Assembly: GCA_039105265.1 (NCBI GenBank)
Contig: JAPFFF010000012.1
Span: 1,178,001-1,242,000 of the forward strand
Reading direction: 5' to 3'
DNA: 64,000 bases
From: Tritrichomonas musculus
Lineage: Eukaryota > Parabasalia > Tritrichomonadida > Tritrichomonadidae
The notes below the pieces were generated by a model. That model worked only from the letters and a program-made list of their open reading frames with translations, was not told where the DNA came from and made no database searches. Both the position numbers and the translations under genes were made by a program. This document shows, piece by piece, positions 20,148 to 29,681 of the stretch; the first letter of the stretch is position 1; every line of letters starts with the position of its first letter.

Positions 20148-21506
20148 TTATCCTTTTTTGCGATATGCATTTTGCGAATCTCTCAACTCTTCATGTAATT
20201 CAACGCGTGCATCTTCAAGATAAGATTTCATTTCATCGACATCAATTATGCGTTTCTGCCTTGGGGGCATATTATCAATGTTATACCTTCTTGGTGATCG
20301 CGCAAGCTCTTGAAAGACGCCTGGAAGACTCACATCAGGCTGAAAATGATCAAATGATACATCTAACGGCTTTGGTGAAATATTTGGCATGGATGATGAT
20401 TGGTTTAAATTAGGAAAAGTATTTGATAAAATTGCCCATCTTGGGCTAGTTAGATACTCTTTTTCGTAATTTTTCAGTTTATCTAAATCATTTTTAGTTG
20501 CATCAACATGGCTATCAACAATATCATCAACTGATTGAATAATATTCATAGCTTTTCTAATTGGTAAATCACTTTTTCCTACACTTCCACGAATAACTCG
20601 ATGGCTCTTACTAACTGGCTTTGGTGCTGCAGATCCACGCAATTTTAAAGCATTTGATAATAATCCTGTTTGCGATGTGGCATGAAAGAGACATTTTCTG
20701 CGTGAATTCCACTCATTTTGAATTTGTGGCTCGTAAGATAAGGTATTTGCAAGATCTGAATTGTACTTATCACCACCAATTACCATCTTTGTAGGAACAC
20801 TAGGCTGGAGATTTTTTGGAATGAGATCAAAAACTATAGTATGGAAGCTATTTAAATTTGGTGATGAAAATCCTATTAAAAGCAAACGGACTCCATTTTC
20901 AATATGTCCAACAAAAGGAACGTTAGAGTATAGTTCAGTTTCTTGATGCGAGTGAAGAAGTAAAATGAGTATTACAGCACAAATTTGAGCACAGTAAAAT
21001 TCAAGAATCTGATCATATGCCCAAGCAGGTAGTAATGCAAGTCTTCTCCTCAAAGATGAAAAGTTTATTGATAATAAATTATATAAATCTGCCCGTGACT
21101 GACTAAGATACTTATTAAGGGCGCGATTTTGAAGTGTATCGTAAACAACAATCCACATTAACTCTTCAGCCATTTGTTCTAACTCATTAGATAAAATGAT
21201 ATCTAAGAATTTTTTAATAATAGGGTGTTGCGAGATCAATATTGGAGACAGTTCATTATAAACCTCTTTAAATTTTTTTTGATCGACTTCAATAGAAAGA
21301 GCCATATCATCATTTTTTGATAAAGAAGATTCTAGGATGCCAGCAAGTTCGATTGAGCGTTCATTGGTAAACAAAAAATTTTCAGCATTTTGAATTTTGA
21401 CCATATTTTGAATTCTTTTTAAAGATTCAGATATATATTGTTTATCTTTTGAATTTGTTAAGGGTTCCTCATTTGGTATTGAACCAAACGTAACATGTTT
21501 GGACAT
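20148..21506 (-). CDS. FAM227-like protein (cilium-associated family)
   Basis: A 452-aa soluble protein. The segment about 105-185 resembles the FAM227 domain: EELMWIVVYDTLQNRALNKY, then the DLYNLLSINFSSL helix, then a tyrosine/alanine helix like the family's C-terminal motif. FAM227A/B are restricted to ciliated organisms and are associated with motile cilia; trichomonads have several flagella. The C-terminal half is Ser/Pro-rich and disordered, ending in a charged helix (DVDEMKSYLEDARVELHEEL). The ATG at 21506 has a near-consensus Inr (TCATTA) just upstream. Confidence is moderate because the match is by eye; if wrong, it is an unassigned helical protein. Confidence 0.6.
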   Translation of the reverse strand: MSKHVTFGSIPNEEPLTNSKDKQYISESLKRIQNMVKIQNAENFLFTNERSIELAGILESSLSKNDDMALSIEVDQKKFKEVYNELSPILISQHPIIKKFLDIILSNELEQMAEELMWIVVYDTLQNRALNKYLSQSRADLYNLLSINFSSLRRRLALLPAWAYDQILEFYCAQICAVILILLLHSHQETELYSNVPFVGHIENGVRLLLIGFSSPNLNSFHTIVFDLIPKNLQPSVPTKMVIGGDKYNSDLANTLSYEPQIQNEWNSRRKCLFHATSQTGLLSNALKLRGSAAPKPVSKSHRVIRGSVGKSDLPIRKAMNIIQSVDDIVDSHVDATKNDLDKLKNYEKEYLTSPRWAILSNTFPNLNQSSSMPNISPKPLDVSFDHFQPDVSLPGVFQELARSPRRYNIDNMPPRQKRIIDVDEMKSYLEDARVELHEELRDSQNAYRKKG

Positions 21507-21511
21507 AAATA

Positions 21512-21517
21512 TAATGA
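21512..21517 (-). promoter_or_regulatory. Inr-like element TCATTA
   Basis: On the minus strand TCATTA lies 5 bases upstream of the ATG of the FAM227-like gene and matches the trichomonad initiator TCA(+1)Py(T/A). The predicted leader would be very short, as is usual in trichomonads. Confidence 0.45.
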
Positions 21518-23343
21518 AAGTTAACGATTCTTATGAAATTTAACTTTTTAAAATAAATTGTTTTTTCAAAGTTTATTAAATATCTTTGTAAATTAATTAT
21601 ATATACGGATAATAATTATTAATTCTAATTATTTATTGTTAATTAATTATGAATAAATGCTTTTTCTAATTATAAAATTAAAACTGTAAATAAATAATAA
21701 GGGATTTCATTATTTCACCATTTTAATCTTAAAGATGCAATCATTTATAAGGATGATTTATTATAAAATTTAAAAACCATCAATAAATATTCACATTATG
21801 AAAACTTATACTTTTATTTATAGCTTATCAATGGTATGATACATATCACACATATGGAAAATAATAAATATACTACAACCATATGTTTTTATAAAGTAAA
21901 AAAAAGAATAACCTTATATATTAAAAGGTTGAACCAAAAAATCGATACATTCAGCAAAAAAAAGTTTTCTCATTTTAAAAAGATGAATACCAAAAAAACA
22001 TAATTTTGGTAAATTTATTAATTAAATTTGCAAAACAATGAAATGTTAAATCAACAATCGAAATTAAAAAAGAAATAATATTTTTAATTAGAGAATAAAT
22101 TCATATGGCGAATATAGTGATTTGTTTTACTATCACGAGGTTCCCCTAATTCTACTAGGGGGAATTTATTTCACAAGCTTAACTAAAGTGAGAGAAATAA
22201 AGGGGGGTCGATTCAAAAAATATGGGTCGATTCAAAAAATAATTAATTTCAAGGGAAAACGATAAAAAAATTCATTTTGAGAAAAAAATATTTGAAAAAA
22301 AAAAATTTTCTTAAAATTATATTTTCTGAAAAAAATATTCAATTTTTTCTTAACTTGATCGTCGACCCCTATTTTATTGAATGAGACCCCTATTTTTTTG
22401 GGGCACTTTATTTCAAAAAGTTTTAAAATGAAAAAAACACAATTCAATTTTTTGATAAAAAAAAAATTATCAAAAAGTTTTTCCTCTTGATCTTTATTTG
22501 AATGAATTTGTAGCATTTATAAAATATAATTTTCACAATAATAATTAAAAAAATTCAATACTATTTCATTTGTTTATTTTAATATAGATGTAAATAAAAT
22601 ATATATTGCAAAAAAAACATTTTTTCTTTAATTATGTGTTGTATCTAATTATTGATGAAAGCACGAATAATTTGGTGTAAAGTTGATAAATGCTTATTTT
22701 GCATGATATATAAATATTTCGATGTAATGAAATGTTTATTTTCATCAAAAAATAATGAAAAATCAAAAATAAATCAAAAAAATCAACTTTTTCTCAAAAT
22801 CGACTGTTGCGATTTGAACAATTTTTAAATATATGATATAATAATAACTTATAATTGAAATATTTTGGAATAATGACAAATTGTAAGAGATTTATTTCAA
22901 AACTGCATATTTATTTGAAAATCACGTTTTAACGTACGAATTTTTTTAAAAAATCAATTTTTTATTTGAATAAAAATGATATTTTCCATCGCCATCTTAC
23001 TATATTATTAAATACGCTTTATAATTCTCAAGAATAAGAAGAAAATATAGATTTTTGATGAAATTGCTGATAATATTCAAATTATAGAAAAGACGCAAAA
23101 AAATGTATTTGCGTATCTTTTATACATTCTTTTAAGCATAATTAACATTTTGATATCAAAATATTTTAAATCGACTTACTAGATGTTGAGTTAGCAATCG
23201 TTCAAAAATTGTGATACGACCTTTAAATAATCGATTTCATAAAATTGTGTGATTACATTGAATATGCATTTATCGTTCAGATTTAAATCTTCAGAAAAAT
23301 GTTTGATAAAATTATATTTATTGTCAATTTTGATGAATTCATT
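21518..23343. other. A/T-rich intergenic region
   Basis: No gene is supported. A hairpin-capable stretch TTCCCCTA...TAGGGGGAA lies near 22140-22165, followed at about 22200-22240 by a short direct repeat containing gggtcgattcaaaaaat. The 94-codon minus-strand frame at 22232-22516 is a Lys/Phe/Ile-rich chance ORF. Confidence 0.55.
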
Positions 23344-23349
23344 TCACTT
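23344..23349 (+). promoter_or_regulatory. Inr-like element TCACTT
   Basis: TCACTT begins 13 bases before the peroxiredoxin ATG and fits the trichomonad initiator consensus, which would put transcription start at about 23346. Confidence 0.5.
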
Positions 23350-23356
23350 TTAAAAA

Positions 23357-24022
23357 ATGAGTAAATGCCCATGCGGACCCCCACCACCAGGCTGTTGCCC
23401 ATGTGGACCTCCACCACCACCACCATGTTTTGGTGCTCGTGTTGGAAAGCCCGCACCTGAATTTAAAGGCCAAGCAGTCTTACCATCACTCGAATTCGCT
23501 GATATCGAATTGAACCAATTTAAAGGAAAGTGGCTTGTTCTTTTCTCATATCCATTGGACTTCACATTTGTTTGCCCAACCGAAATCATCCAATTCTCAG
23601 AAGAATATGAGCAATTCAAGAAAATCAACTGCGAAGTAGTTGGTATTTCTGTTGACTCCGTTTTCTCACATCTTGCATGGATGGGTGTCTCACGTAAAGA
23701 AGGAGGTATTGGAAACATCAATTATCCAATCATTGGTGACCTTGGTGGCAAGATCTCAAAGAAATATGGCTTCTACATGTGCGATGCCGGACACGACCTT
23801 CGCGGAACAGCTATCATTGATCCAGATGGCATTGTTCGCCATATCTCCATGAACCATCCTGATGTTGGACGTAACATTGATGAAGTTCTTCGTCTTGTAA
23901 AAGGCTACCAATTTGCACGCGAACATGGTGAAGTTTGCCCAGCTCAATGGCACGAAGGAGCTGACACAATCAAACCAGATCCAAAGAAGTCATTAGAATA
24001 TTTCCACAAGGCAAACAAATAA
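23357..24022 (+). CDS. Typical 2-Cys peroxiredoxin with Cys/Pro/Gly-rich N-terminus
   Basis: Reduces hydrogen peroxide and organic peroxides with electrons from thioredoxin; a major antioxidant of trichomonads, which lack catalase in many species. The peroxidatic cysteine is C73 in FTFVCPTEI and the resolving cysteine is C194 in GEVCPAQW. A GGIG loop (in KEGGIGNINYP) and a C-terminal YF (Y215-F216) are present, the features of overoxidation-sensitive eukaryotic enzymes. The core begins at about residue 26. Residues 3-25 are an added extension with two CPCGPPPP units and six cysteines, not found in standard family members. It looks neither like a signal peptide nor like a hydrogenosomal presequence. 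Codons are more G/C-rich than in neighbours, as expected of a highly expressed gene. The stop is followed by AAATAA, fitting a short 3' end. Confidence 0.95.
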   Translation: MSKCPCGPPPPGCCPCGPPPPPPCFGARVGKPAPEFKGQAVLPSLEFADIELNQFKGKWLVLFSYPLDFTFVCPTEIIQFSEEYEQFKKINCEVVGISVDSVFSHLAWMGVSRKEGGIGNINYPIIGDLGGKISKKYGFYMCDAGHDLRGTAIIDPDGIVRHISMNHPDVGRNIDEVLRLVKGYQFAREHGEVCPAQWHEGADTIKPDPKKSLEYFHKANK

Positions 24023-24256
24023 ATAATTTAGTATTCTCAATTTGTGTTTTACAATATTTTAATTTTAGTTTATTTTATTAGTGATTAAAATGAGATTAAT
24101 ATGTCATACGAGCAGTTTACCAAAATAATGAAACCATAGTTATAATATCATCCAATAAACTGATAAATTGTTTTTACTTAAAAAGAATCCGAGCACTTTA
24201 TAGGATAAAAGATATATTTTATCTTGTGTCCGTTTAAAAAATAAATATTTCCTCAA

Positions 24257-27190
24257 ATGAATTCGACTGATAGTATGGAAAATTATTATTTGGTCAATCA
24301 AATTGGTGAAGGTTCATTTGGACGTGTTTATAAAGCAAGGAGAAAATATACAGGAAGACTTGTGGCAATTAAAATGATTAATAAATTAGGTCAATCTAAA
24401 GATGATCTTATTTCCTTCAGAAGAGAAATTGATTTACTTAAAAAAGTTTCGCATTCTAATATCATGCGTATGCTTAGCGTTTTTGAAACAGATACTGATT
24501 TTTGTGTTGTTTCAGAATTAGCGCGTGGTGATTTATTTCGTGTTATTGATGATGAGCAAACACTTCCAGAAAAAGTACTTCGGAATGTCGCAGCGCAGCT
24601 TGTTTCTTCTTTAGCACACTTACATTCGTTACACATAATTCACCGAGATATGAAACCTCAAAATATTTTAATAGCAGAACATGGGGCCTTAAAAATTTGT
24701 GATTTCGGATTTGCACGTGCATTATCAAATACAACTTTAGTCTTAACATCAATCAAAGGTACTCCTCTTTATATGGCGCCTGAACTCGTACAAGAACAAC
24801 CATATGATGAAAAGGTTGATGTATGGGCTCTTGGTGTTATTTTATATGAATTGTATTACGGAAAGCCGCCTTTTTTCACAAATTCGATATACAAACTTAT
24901 TCAAATGATTGTGAATTCACCAATTACTTGGCCGGGCCAAATATCCGATCAATTTAAATCGTTTTTATTAGAGATGCTTCAAAAAGATCCTATCAAAAGA
25001 ATTTCATGTCAAGATCTTCTTAGTCATCCTTTTATAGCCGGTGTTGATCTTAGCCGTTTTGATGACCGTGTTTACAGATTCAAATCAGAACAATTTGAAA
25101 AAGCAATTAAGGTTTCATTGTGTGGAGGATTAAATCAAACTTTCAAACCCAAAAAATCCAAGATTTTAGATTATCAAATGATATTTTTCAATCCATCTTC
25201 GCATACTGATGAAGAACTAGTTCTTGCTGTGAAGTATTTAAGAGAAAAGAACGTACCTGGAGATTCACCTTTAGCAGCTTCATTTTCTTTTCATTTTAAT
25301 GCATTTATATCAAGACCTGGTGTAATAGATGAAGCCTTATATACAGCAGCGTATTTACTTCGAAAAGATATCGAAAGATTCAGTGCACCATTTGCGCAAG
25401 GTGTAACAATCCTTGGAACAGAAATGTCACTTTCATCCATTGAATTCTTTACCGAATTACTATCCATTCCTTTCTCAATGAACATAATTCAAAATAATCA
25501 ATTCCAACTTGGCGATCTCCAACTAGACAAACCAAAATGTGAAAAATTAAGAGATAAGCTTTTATCCTTTATATTTGAATCAGACCCCAAAATAGTAGCG
25601 CAAACCTATACATTACTTTCATTTTTTGTACAAATGTCAGATATTTTCCTAACCGTTATAACCGGCTCCTTTGCTCCTCAACTTATTCCGATACTAACCA
25701 CTGCCATTATTCAGCAGAAGAACAACGTAATTCGGACGGCAGCCTTTTGCATTCTCTCTAAAATAATAGAAACAGACCATCAGTCAATTCACTACATCCA
25801 GCCATTTAAGAACTTTTTGAATGCTTTCAATAGCATCATCATGAAAGAGATCACGTCGATCACAGACTTATCCTTATTTTCATCTGTTGTTTCTTTCATT
25901 GCGATCTGCCTAGATCAGCTTACGCAAGTGCCCGAGTTTCAGGCTCAATATTCGGTTCGATCGTCTCTCTCAAATTTGAATGAGTTCGTTATTATGATGT
26001 TCAAAGGGAAGACCAATTTTAACGCCAGGCTTAAAGCGCTTCTTATGAATGGTTCAATGCCGCCACAAGAGCAAGAGGACTATCTTTCAATCATGTCTGT
26101 TTTGAGTTCTCCATTCTGTCATGCGCCGATAGATGAGTCGCAAATTGACCTTTGTGTGGCCAATATTAACCAACTTATTCCATTGCACCAGCCCGCCTTG
26201 CTTTCGACCATTCTTTCGCTGGACCCGTCGCGAGTCATTCCGTATCTCCCGATGCTTGTGAGTCTTTATCCGTTGCCTCAGTGTGCGTCGTTATTGAGTG
26301 ATTACATTTTGAAAGCTCTGTCGACGCAGAATAAAAGATCAGTCGAGCTTGTTGTCTCCCTTTGTGAAGCTGGAATTCTCACAATGATCTCTTCAGTCAT
26401 CTGTGATTTGGGTCCTTCTGTTCCTCCGAACGTCGTCATTGTCCTCGCACAAATCATCATGACATTCGACAAGCCTTATCAGCTTCTTTTCGAGCAAGCA
26501 ACAGAGATCCTCAACTCGATCTTCTCAATCGACAGCGCCGCAGAATCCGGACTGATCATCGCATCGCATCTCGCCAGGATGTCGAAGGACTTCCTGCCGG
26601 CGCTCACTGAATGCGGCGCAATGAATCTGGCCGAAAGAGCGCTTCAAGCGGAAGTTGCGCAGATAAGAGCAAGGGCGCTTGATTTTGTAGGCAACGTTTG
26701 TCGTCACACTGGACTTCCCGACGACTACCTTCAAGTGTTCGTGCCTCTGCTGATGGACAACTTGAAGGAAAAAGACGTCAACTGTCAGAAATTGGCTGCC
26801 TTTGCAATTGGAAATATCGTGTTTTGGACTCCGAATGCATCTGAATTGATCATCGGAGATGCTGACTCGATTCGTCTTTTACTCGACTCAAATGACCCTA
26901 AAGTGGTCGATAACGCTGCCGGCGTCCTCGGTAACATGGTGAGAAGGTCTGATAAGTACTTGAAGGAGCTGATTGGTAACGGGTCCCTCGAGGCTCTCTT
27001 AAGAACAGTGGCTAATAACGAGGAACTTCACGGAAAAACAATCCTCCCTTTGGCTTCTTTCTGCCAGTACGAAGAGGCAAGGTCGTTCTTGAAGTTGAAG
27101 AAGGCACAGACTATTATTGCTAAATATACTAGTTCTTCAAATGAAAGAATTCAAAGATATGCAAAGAATATTATTAATTCAATTTCTTAA
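24257..27190 (+). CDS. STK36: Fused/STK36-family serine/threonine kinase with ARM-like C-terminus
   Basis: A protein kinase closely resembling STK36/Fused/TIO. Kinase domain is residues 10-264: glycine loop GEGSFGRVYK, K39, catalytic D131 in HRDMKPQN, D149 in DFG. The activation segment VLTSIKGTPLYMAPELV and the WP.qIS..Fk.FL stretch are near-diagnostic of the Fused family. The remaining about 700 residues are helical ARM/HEAT-like repeats, as in STK36. In animals STK36 builds the central pair of motile cilia; in plants TIO acts in cytokinesis. A flagellar role is the best inference here. At 977 aa it is shorter than human STK36 (about 1315 aa). The G+C content rises strongly from about 25700 to the end while protein features stay family-like. 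Confidence 0.93.
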   Translation: MNSTDSMENYYLVNQIGEGSFGRVYKARRKYTGRLVAIKMINKLGQSKDDLISFRREIDLLKKVSHSNIMRMLSVFETDTDFCVVSELARGDLFRVIDDEQTLPEKVLRNVAAQLVSSLAHLHSLHIIHRDMKPQNILIAEHGALKICDFGFARALSNTTLVLTSIKGTPLYMAPELVQEQPYDEKVDVWALGVILYELYYGKPPFFTNSIYKLIQMIVNSPITWPGQISDQFKSFLLEMLQKDPIKRISCQDLLSHPFIAGVDLSRFDDRVYRFKSEQFEKAIKVSLCGGLNQTFKPKKSKILDYQMIFFNPSSHTDEELVLAVKYLREKNVPGDSPLAASFSFHFNAFISRPGVIDEALYTAAYLLRKDIERFSAPFAQGVTILGTEMSLSSIEFFTELLSIPFSMNIIQNNQFQLGDLQLDKPKCEKLRDKLLSFIFESDPKIVAQTYTLLSFFVQMSDIFLTVITGSFAPQLIPILTTAIIQQKNNVIRTAAFCILSKIIETDHQSIHYIQPFKNFLNAFNSIIMKEITSITDLSLFSSVVSFIAICLDQLTQVPEFQAQYSVRSSLSNLNEFVIMMFKGKTNFNARLKALLMNGSMPPQEQEDYLSIMSVLSSPFCHAPIDESQIDLCVANINQLIPLHQPALLSTILSLDPSRVIPYLPMLVSLYPLPQCASLLSDYILKALSTQNKRSVELVVSLCEAGILTMISSVICDLGPSVPPNVVIVLAQIIMTFDKPYQLLFEQATEILNSIFSIDSAAESGLIIASHLARMSKDFLPALTECGAMNLAERALQAEVAQIRARALDFVGNVCRHTGLPDDYLQVFVPLLMDNLKEKDVNCQKLAAFAIGNIVFWTPNASELIIGDADSIRLLLDSNDPKVVDNAAGVLGNMVRRSDKYLKELIGNGSLEALLRTVANNEELHGKTILPLASFCQYEEARSFLKLKKAQTIIAKYTSSSNERIQRYAKNIINSIS

Positions 27191-27379
27191 TCTTTATTTG
27201 TTGTTTATTAAATTTTTTTATTATTATGATCTGATAATTTAATTAATATTTTTTTTCTTCTTCTTTTTATGAAATTGAAATGTTTTTCTTTGATTTATTT
27301 GGTGTTGTTTAAAATGATACTAATGAGATAGTTGTAGTTATGCTTCAATGAGTAGAATTGTTATAAAAAAATGAAAAAA

Positions 27380-27452
27380 TTTTCTAGTGAGGAATCGAAC
27401 CTCAATTCCAAACTTCAAAGGCTTGAGTGCTAACCATTTACACCACTAGAAA
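27380..27452 (-). tRNA. tRNA-Gln (anticodon UUG)
   Basis: On the minus strand the 7-bp acceptor stem TTTCTAG/CTAGAAA pairs. The anticodon arm CAAGC-CTTTGAA-GTTTG presents UUG, reading CAA. The T arm TGAGG-TTCGATT-CCTCA is perfect with box B GGTTCGATTCC. The D arm GTGT...GCAC also pairs. Discriminator base A and a following T-run (AAAATTTTTC) support a pol III gene without intron. Confidence 0.93.
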
Positions 27453-27787
27453 TTCTTATTTGTTATTAAAATTATTCAATCTTTTTTACAAAAAATAATG
27501 TTATTAGGATCAAATAAATACTATTGGCTAGCTATTTTCTTTTGAGAGTTTTGTAAAAGATCTTTACAACCTAACTAAAAAAAAAAACAACTTTTATTTA
27601 AAAAATAGGAGTGATAAATTGAATAATAATTTATTTGAAAATCGAAGTAAATGGTAACTTAGCTTGATGATATATTAATGCTTTACTTACATTATAGCTA
27701 AGCATAAAAGGTTACGAGAAAAAAATAATAATGGAACAATCCATAAAAATAGTAATTTTTTTTTAGATTTAATAATAAAAAATAAAT
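27453..27787. other. A/T-rich spacer
   Basis: Gene-free sequence between tRNA-Gln and the small coiled-coil gene. No distinct repeat was seen. Confidence 0.55.
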
Positions 27788-28135
27788 TTAGGCAACATGA
27801 GGTGGTTCAACACCCATAACCTGGCATACTTCTTGTGCGATTTGGCAACGAATGCGTCTGAGGCTTTCAAGTGGATTTTGTTCGTCTATTTCAAGTGGTG
27901 GGAGGTATGTTGGATCTGGAGCTGGTCTAACGGCTTCAACTGTTTTGGTAATAATTTTCTCAAATCTTTCGAATTGATCTTGTGGTAATAAATCACGAAG
28001 TTGTTCAACCAACATCAATCTCTCTTCGTTTCTTTTTTCAATTTGTTCATCAAATTCTCTAACTGATTGCATAACTTTGTCAACTTCAGAGCGAAGTTGT
28101 TGGAGGTCAGGGCGTTGGGTTGAATCAGTATTCAT
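27788..28135 (-). CDS. Small coiled-coil protein, 115 aa
   Basis: The frame continues upstream to a TTG, but the first ATG is at 28135, giving 115 aa starting MNTDSTQRPDLQQL. Residues 10-60 form a charged coiled coil (EVDKVMQSVREFDEQIEKRN). A Pro-rich link (about 70-85) leads to a second helix (about 88-107). I do not recognise it. Codon use is balanced and more G/C-rich than random frames nearby, which supports a real, well-expressed gene. It could be a subunit of a cytoskeletal or chaperone complex, but that is a guess. Confidence 0.72.
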   Translation of the reverse strand: MNTDSTQRPDLQQLRSEVDKVMQSVREFDEQIEKRNEERLMLVEQLRDLLPQDQFERFEKIITKTVEAVRPAPDPTYLPPLEIDEQNPLESLRRIRCQIAQEVCQVMGVEPPHVA

Positions 28136-28790
28136 TAAATGTATTTTTCTATATGAAATAATCGATGTGGTTATATTTATTTGAATTGAAATTAAAAAAC
28201 GTTTACATTTTGATGAAATCAAAAATGTAAACTGTCCAAAATATCAATAATTTATTAAATAGATAATTAATGAAATATTTACAATAATATTATGTTAAAG
28301 ATTATTATTATGAAATTTTTGCAAGGATTAATATTTTAGATTCTCGGATATATTTATTTTTATATATTTAGATGAAAAGAAGAATCATATTTGATCGTAC
28401 CTTTGGTTTCTGTAAAAATATGATGATAAAATTATCTCAGGATTAATTATCTGTTGTTTTATAGCATGTTGATATAAAATTCCGAATATTAAATAGTAAA
28501 CTAATAAAAATAATAATAATATCAAATTCACATTTAAAAAAAAATGGTGAAAATTTATTATATAGTTGAAACTAAAGTAATTTTTGGTATTAATTTTGTT
28601 GTTATGTTTGAAAAAATCATAACATTAAATACTTAATCATTGTTTCGAATTCAATATGAAGAAATATGCGAATCATCCAACTAAAGAATGATCGATTTAA
28701 TGCGTCTACATAAAAAATAAAATACAAATAATAAATAAAACACATAGAAAAACCGCTTTTTTGATTCAAAAAGTTGATGTGAAAAACGCA
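28136..28790. other. A/T-rich intergenic region
   Basis: No ORF or RNA gene seen; simple A/T words only. Confidence 0.55.
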
Positions 28791-29357
28791 TTACATAAAA
28801 CCGGCGGTTTTTAGTCGAATTGGTGCTTTAGAATCATAAACCAGCTCACCAAAAAACTCAATTTGATGCAGAGACAAAACATTGTTGCCTGACAAATTTT
28901 TGCCAATCTGGCAGATTCTCACGAAGCGGACGGGAATGTCGCTGAACATCGCGCACGAAATTTGCGAGCTGTCAAAACGTCTATTTAGCCTAACCTCATC
29001 CAAGCAAAACCAAGAAGAGCCATCAACAGAGCCCTGCATGACCCATGATTTTATTCGATTATCCTTCTTCATGGAATAGAAAGACAGTGAGTAGTAAGTT
29101 GGATGAAATAAGTAGCTTCGAAAGTCAATTTGTAAAAAGGCGTTTGGAGCGTTGTTTGAGATCCAATCGCCGCGTCCAGTGGGATTAATGATTTCATGTG
29201 GCTGCTTTGTAGATAAATGTGATGACCCAGAAGAAGTAACACGAATAACGCCAGCCATGTGAAGATTTAATTTTGATTGTTTAAAAAGTTCGGCAAACAA
29301 ACCTTTAAATGGTGAATTTTCGGTGAAATCAGAAATAATATTTGATTTCTTTTTCAT
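28791..29357 (-). CDS. Discoidin-like (F5/8 type C) domain protein, 188 aa
   Basis: Residues about 35-175 form one galactose-binding-like beta-sandwich of the F5/8 type C / discoidin superfamily: an early SSG..H loop, FLQIDFRSYLFHPTYYSLSF strands, the KSWVMQGSVDGSSWFCLD segment (in this family typically W-...-G-S-.-D-..-W) and the final I.Q.G strand with LSLHQIEFFGEL. The trichomonad versions are often coupled to BTB domains; this one is domain-only and has no signal peptide, so it is probably intracellular. The ligand is unknown. The ATG at 29357 is the first in frame. Confidence 0.78.
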   Translation of the reverse strand: MKKKSNIISDFTENSPFKGLFAELFKQSKLNLHMAGVIRVTSSGSSHLSTKQPHEIINPTGRGDWISNNAPNAFLQIDFRSYLFHPTYYSLSFYSMKKDNRIKSWVMQGSVDGSSWFCLDEVRLNRRFDSSQISCAMFSDIPVRFVRICQIGKNLSGNNVLSLHQIEFFGELVYDSKAPIRLKTAGFM

Positions 29358-29681
29358 TTAAAATATTTGTATGAATGTGTTTTCTCTATGTAACAAATAT
29401 TTTAATAAAGATTTTGAATACTTTACATTTTGGATAAAAATTGCTTTTTTATCTCGAGAAAACAATTATTGTTAACTAAATGTCACATTTAAATAATGAA
29501 TTTCATCATGTATATTATGTAATAAAGTTGTAACTTCTAGGTGAGAAAACAAAATATGCTAATTCAATATGATAAACATAAAAAGAGGATAAAAAAAACA
29601 AAGTAACATTTGATCACATAATATTTAAAAACAAAATAAATGAATAAAATATAATTAAATAAAAAACAAATAGCCAAATAA
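29358..29681. other. A/T-rich spacer
   Basis: A gene-free spacer between two minus-strand genes; nothing distinctive. Confidence 0.5.

Noticed and set aside
22138-22165. Hairpin TTCCCCTA...TAGGGGGAA as a terminator or riboswitch
   Set aside because: Far from any gene end in a eukaryotic context, and too short to assign a role.
22232-22516. 94-codon minus-strand frame rich in Lys, Phe, Ile
   Set aside because: The composition is what A/T-rich non-coding DNA gives; no domain and no start context.
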